A stretch of DNA of 64,000 nt. Origin: Lysobacteraceae bacterium CU05-9 (GTDB lineage: Bacteria > Pseudomonadota > Gammaproteobacteria > Xanthomonadales > Xanthomonadaceae). The stretch covers positions 1 through 64,000 of the forward strand of contig SWJS01000005.1 of the NCBI GenBank assembly GCA_007556525.1, given 5' to 3'. The translations under genes and the position numbers were made by a program. The notes beneath the pieces are model-generated. The model saw nothing but the letters and a program-made list of their open reading frames with translations, was not told where the DNA came from and ran no database searches. This document shows positions 63,029 through 64,000 of the stretch, piece after piece (the stretch's first letter is position 1; every line of letters starts with the position of its first letter).

Positions 63029-64000
63029 TCACACGTATGTTTTCGCCAGCATCGTCATCTGAGCGGAGAACGGTTCTTCACCATCCTTCGGTGTCAATCG
63101 TTCATACGAAGCGTCGGCTTGCAGCAGATACGCATTTTGATTGTCCTTCAGGTAGTTACCGAGAGATTCCTCAAAAACACGCGCCGCAATGTCCGGATCC
63201 AAAATCGGAAACGCCGCTTCAACACGACGCAACAAATTCCGCTCCAGCCAGTCCGCAGACGAACAATACAACTCCGAATCGCCGTTGTTGTTGAACCAAT
63301 AGACGCGGTGATGTTCGAGGAAGCGTCCAATGATGGAGCGAACCGTGATGTTCTCAGACATACCCGGCACACCTGGACGCAGCGTGCATGCGCCACGCAC
63401 AATCAAATCAATCTGCACGCCGGATTGCGAAGCGTCATAAAGGGCGCGGATGACTTTCGGCTCGTTTAACGCATTCATTTTGGCAATGATGCGTGCAGGC
63501 TTGCCTTCCAATGCCAACTGCTTTTCACGCTCAATGCGATCGAGCAGACCGGCATGCAAAGTGAAAGGCGATTGCAGGATTTTCTTCAATTGAATTGCAG
63601 GCGCCAATCCGGACAGTTGTTGGAAAATCAAATGCACGTCCGCACCCAACTCAGGATTCGCCGTCATCAGACTGAAGTCGGTATACACCCGCGCAGTGCC
63701 GGCGTGGTAGTTGCCGGTGCCAAGGTGGACATAACGTTTCAGCTTCTGATTTTCGCGGCGGACGATCAACATCATCTTCGCGTGCGTCTTATAACCGACA
63801 ACGCCGTAGACGACTTGCACGCCTGCTTCCTGCAAACGGTTGGCGAAGCCTAAGTTCGCCTCTTCATCGAATCGCGCGCGCAATTCAACGACAACCGTCA
63901 CGTCCTTACCGTTTCGTGCTGCTTGAATGAGACGTTCAACGATCTGCGAATCCTTACCTGAGCGATACAGCGTTTGCTTGATCGCGAGAACATTCGGATC
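63029..64000 (-). CDS. ppk: Polyphosphate kinase 1, C-terminal part (cut by window edge)
   Basis: 323 residues to the window edge; the frame enters at base 64000 with [20 protein letters not shown]. It includes [35 protein letters not shown] (conserved family His), [10 protein letters not shown], and [37 protein letters not shown], all from the catalytic C-terminal domains of PPK1. It makes polyphosphate from ATP at the membrane. The N-terminal domains and promoter lie beyond the window, so a PHO box for this gene cannot be checked. Confidence 0.97.
   Translation of the reverse strand, partial: DPNVLAIKQTLYRSGKDSQIVERLIQAARNGKDVTVVVELRARFDEEANLGFANRLQEAGVQVVYGVVGYKTHAKMMLIVRRENQKLKRYVHLGTGNYHAGTARVYTDFSLMTANPELGADVHLIFQQLSGLAPAIQLKKILQSPFTLHAGLLDRIEREKQLALEGKPARIIAKMNALNEPKVIRALYDASQSGVQIDLIVRGACTLRPGVPGMSENITVRSIIGRFLEHHRVYWFNNNGDSELYCSSADWLERNLLRRVEAAFPILDPDIAARVFEESLGNYLKDNQNAYLLQADASYERLTPKDGEEPFSAQMTMLAKTYV

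Overview
The window is a gene-dense stretch of chromosome from a GC-leaning gammaproteobacterium, most probably of the order Xanthomonadales (Lysobacterales). Evidence for this placement: a fused aspartokinase/diaminopimelate decarboxylase, the MurL plus MurD2 route to D-Glu in peptidoglycan precursors, a SUF operon led by an Rrf2 regulator, a Sigma70_ECF-type sigma factor paired with a Ser/Thr kinase-TPR protein, and a bacterial M2 (ACE-like) peptidase. I see no rRNA, tRNA, prophage, transposase or CRISPR array. Almost everything looks chromosomal and intact; only tuf (left edge) and ppk (right edge) are cut by the window.

Layout. 1-4.6 kb: end of tuf with its terminator, a dispersed repeat, an ECF sigma factor/kinase pair and a DUF924 gene. 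4.6-10.6 kb (minus): sufR-sufB-sufC-sufD-sufS-GNAT-Rieske, nearly all joined by ATGA overlaps, from a promoter facing a SET-domain gene. 11-17 kb: hydroxybutyrate dehydrogenase with a patatin, a large DUF5916 outer-membrane-type protein, a PIN protein, a glycine-zipper protein with YYP repeats, and a PhzF enzyme. 17.9-23.3 kb: lysAC-murL-murD2, a wall-precursor operon. 23-30 kb: a hydrolase, ispB, ssb, cytochrome b561, a GST and two tandem prolyl-4-hydroxylase-like genes. 30.5-33.7 kb: gcvP under a tandem glycine riboswitch. 33.8-38 kb: lipoproteins, an M2 peptidase, a small HEXXH protein and a thioredoxin-reductase-like flavoprotein. 38.2-40.7 kb: GNAT-minC-minD-minE. 40.8-44.6 kb: a two-component system, an SRPBCC protein and a HhH-GPD DNA glycosylase. 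44.7-51.2 kb: an M15 peptidase, a lipoprotein, an EEP nuclease-like lipoprotein, bpt, a DUF2007 protein, tesB and an amidase. 51.2-58.8 kb: a hydrolase with rlmL, mfd with a small lipoprotein, and a CDF transporter. 58.8-64 kb (minus): ppk-ppx, then glycosyltransferase-PAP2-rlmJ.

The strongest non-gene observations are four. (1) Four 11-bp-spaced PHO-box half-sites lie in front of the glycosyltransferase-PAP2 operon, next to the polyphosphate genes, suggesting phosphate-starvation lipid remodelling. (2) Tandem heptamers, or stop codons spaced by seven bases, follow four unrelated genes and place stops in all three frames. (3) A dispersed repeat of about 80-100 bp with AGGTAGAGGTAGA-like inverted ends occurs twice in intergenic DNA, and one end-like segment lies inside the PhzF gene. 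(4) Three dyad motifs of the form GGNNACA-TT-TGTNNCC sit at a convergent junction.

Protein functions are inferred by reading motifs, without database searches. Start codons were moved inward from the longest ORF where family N-termini, signal peptides, overlaps or promoter position argued for it.
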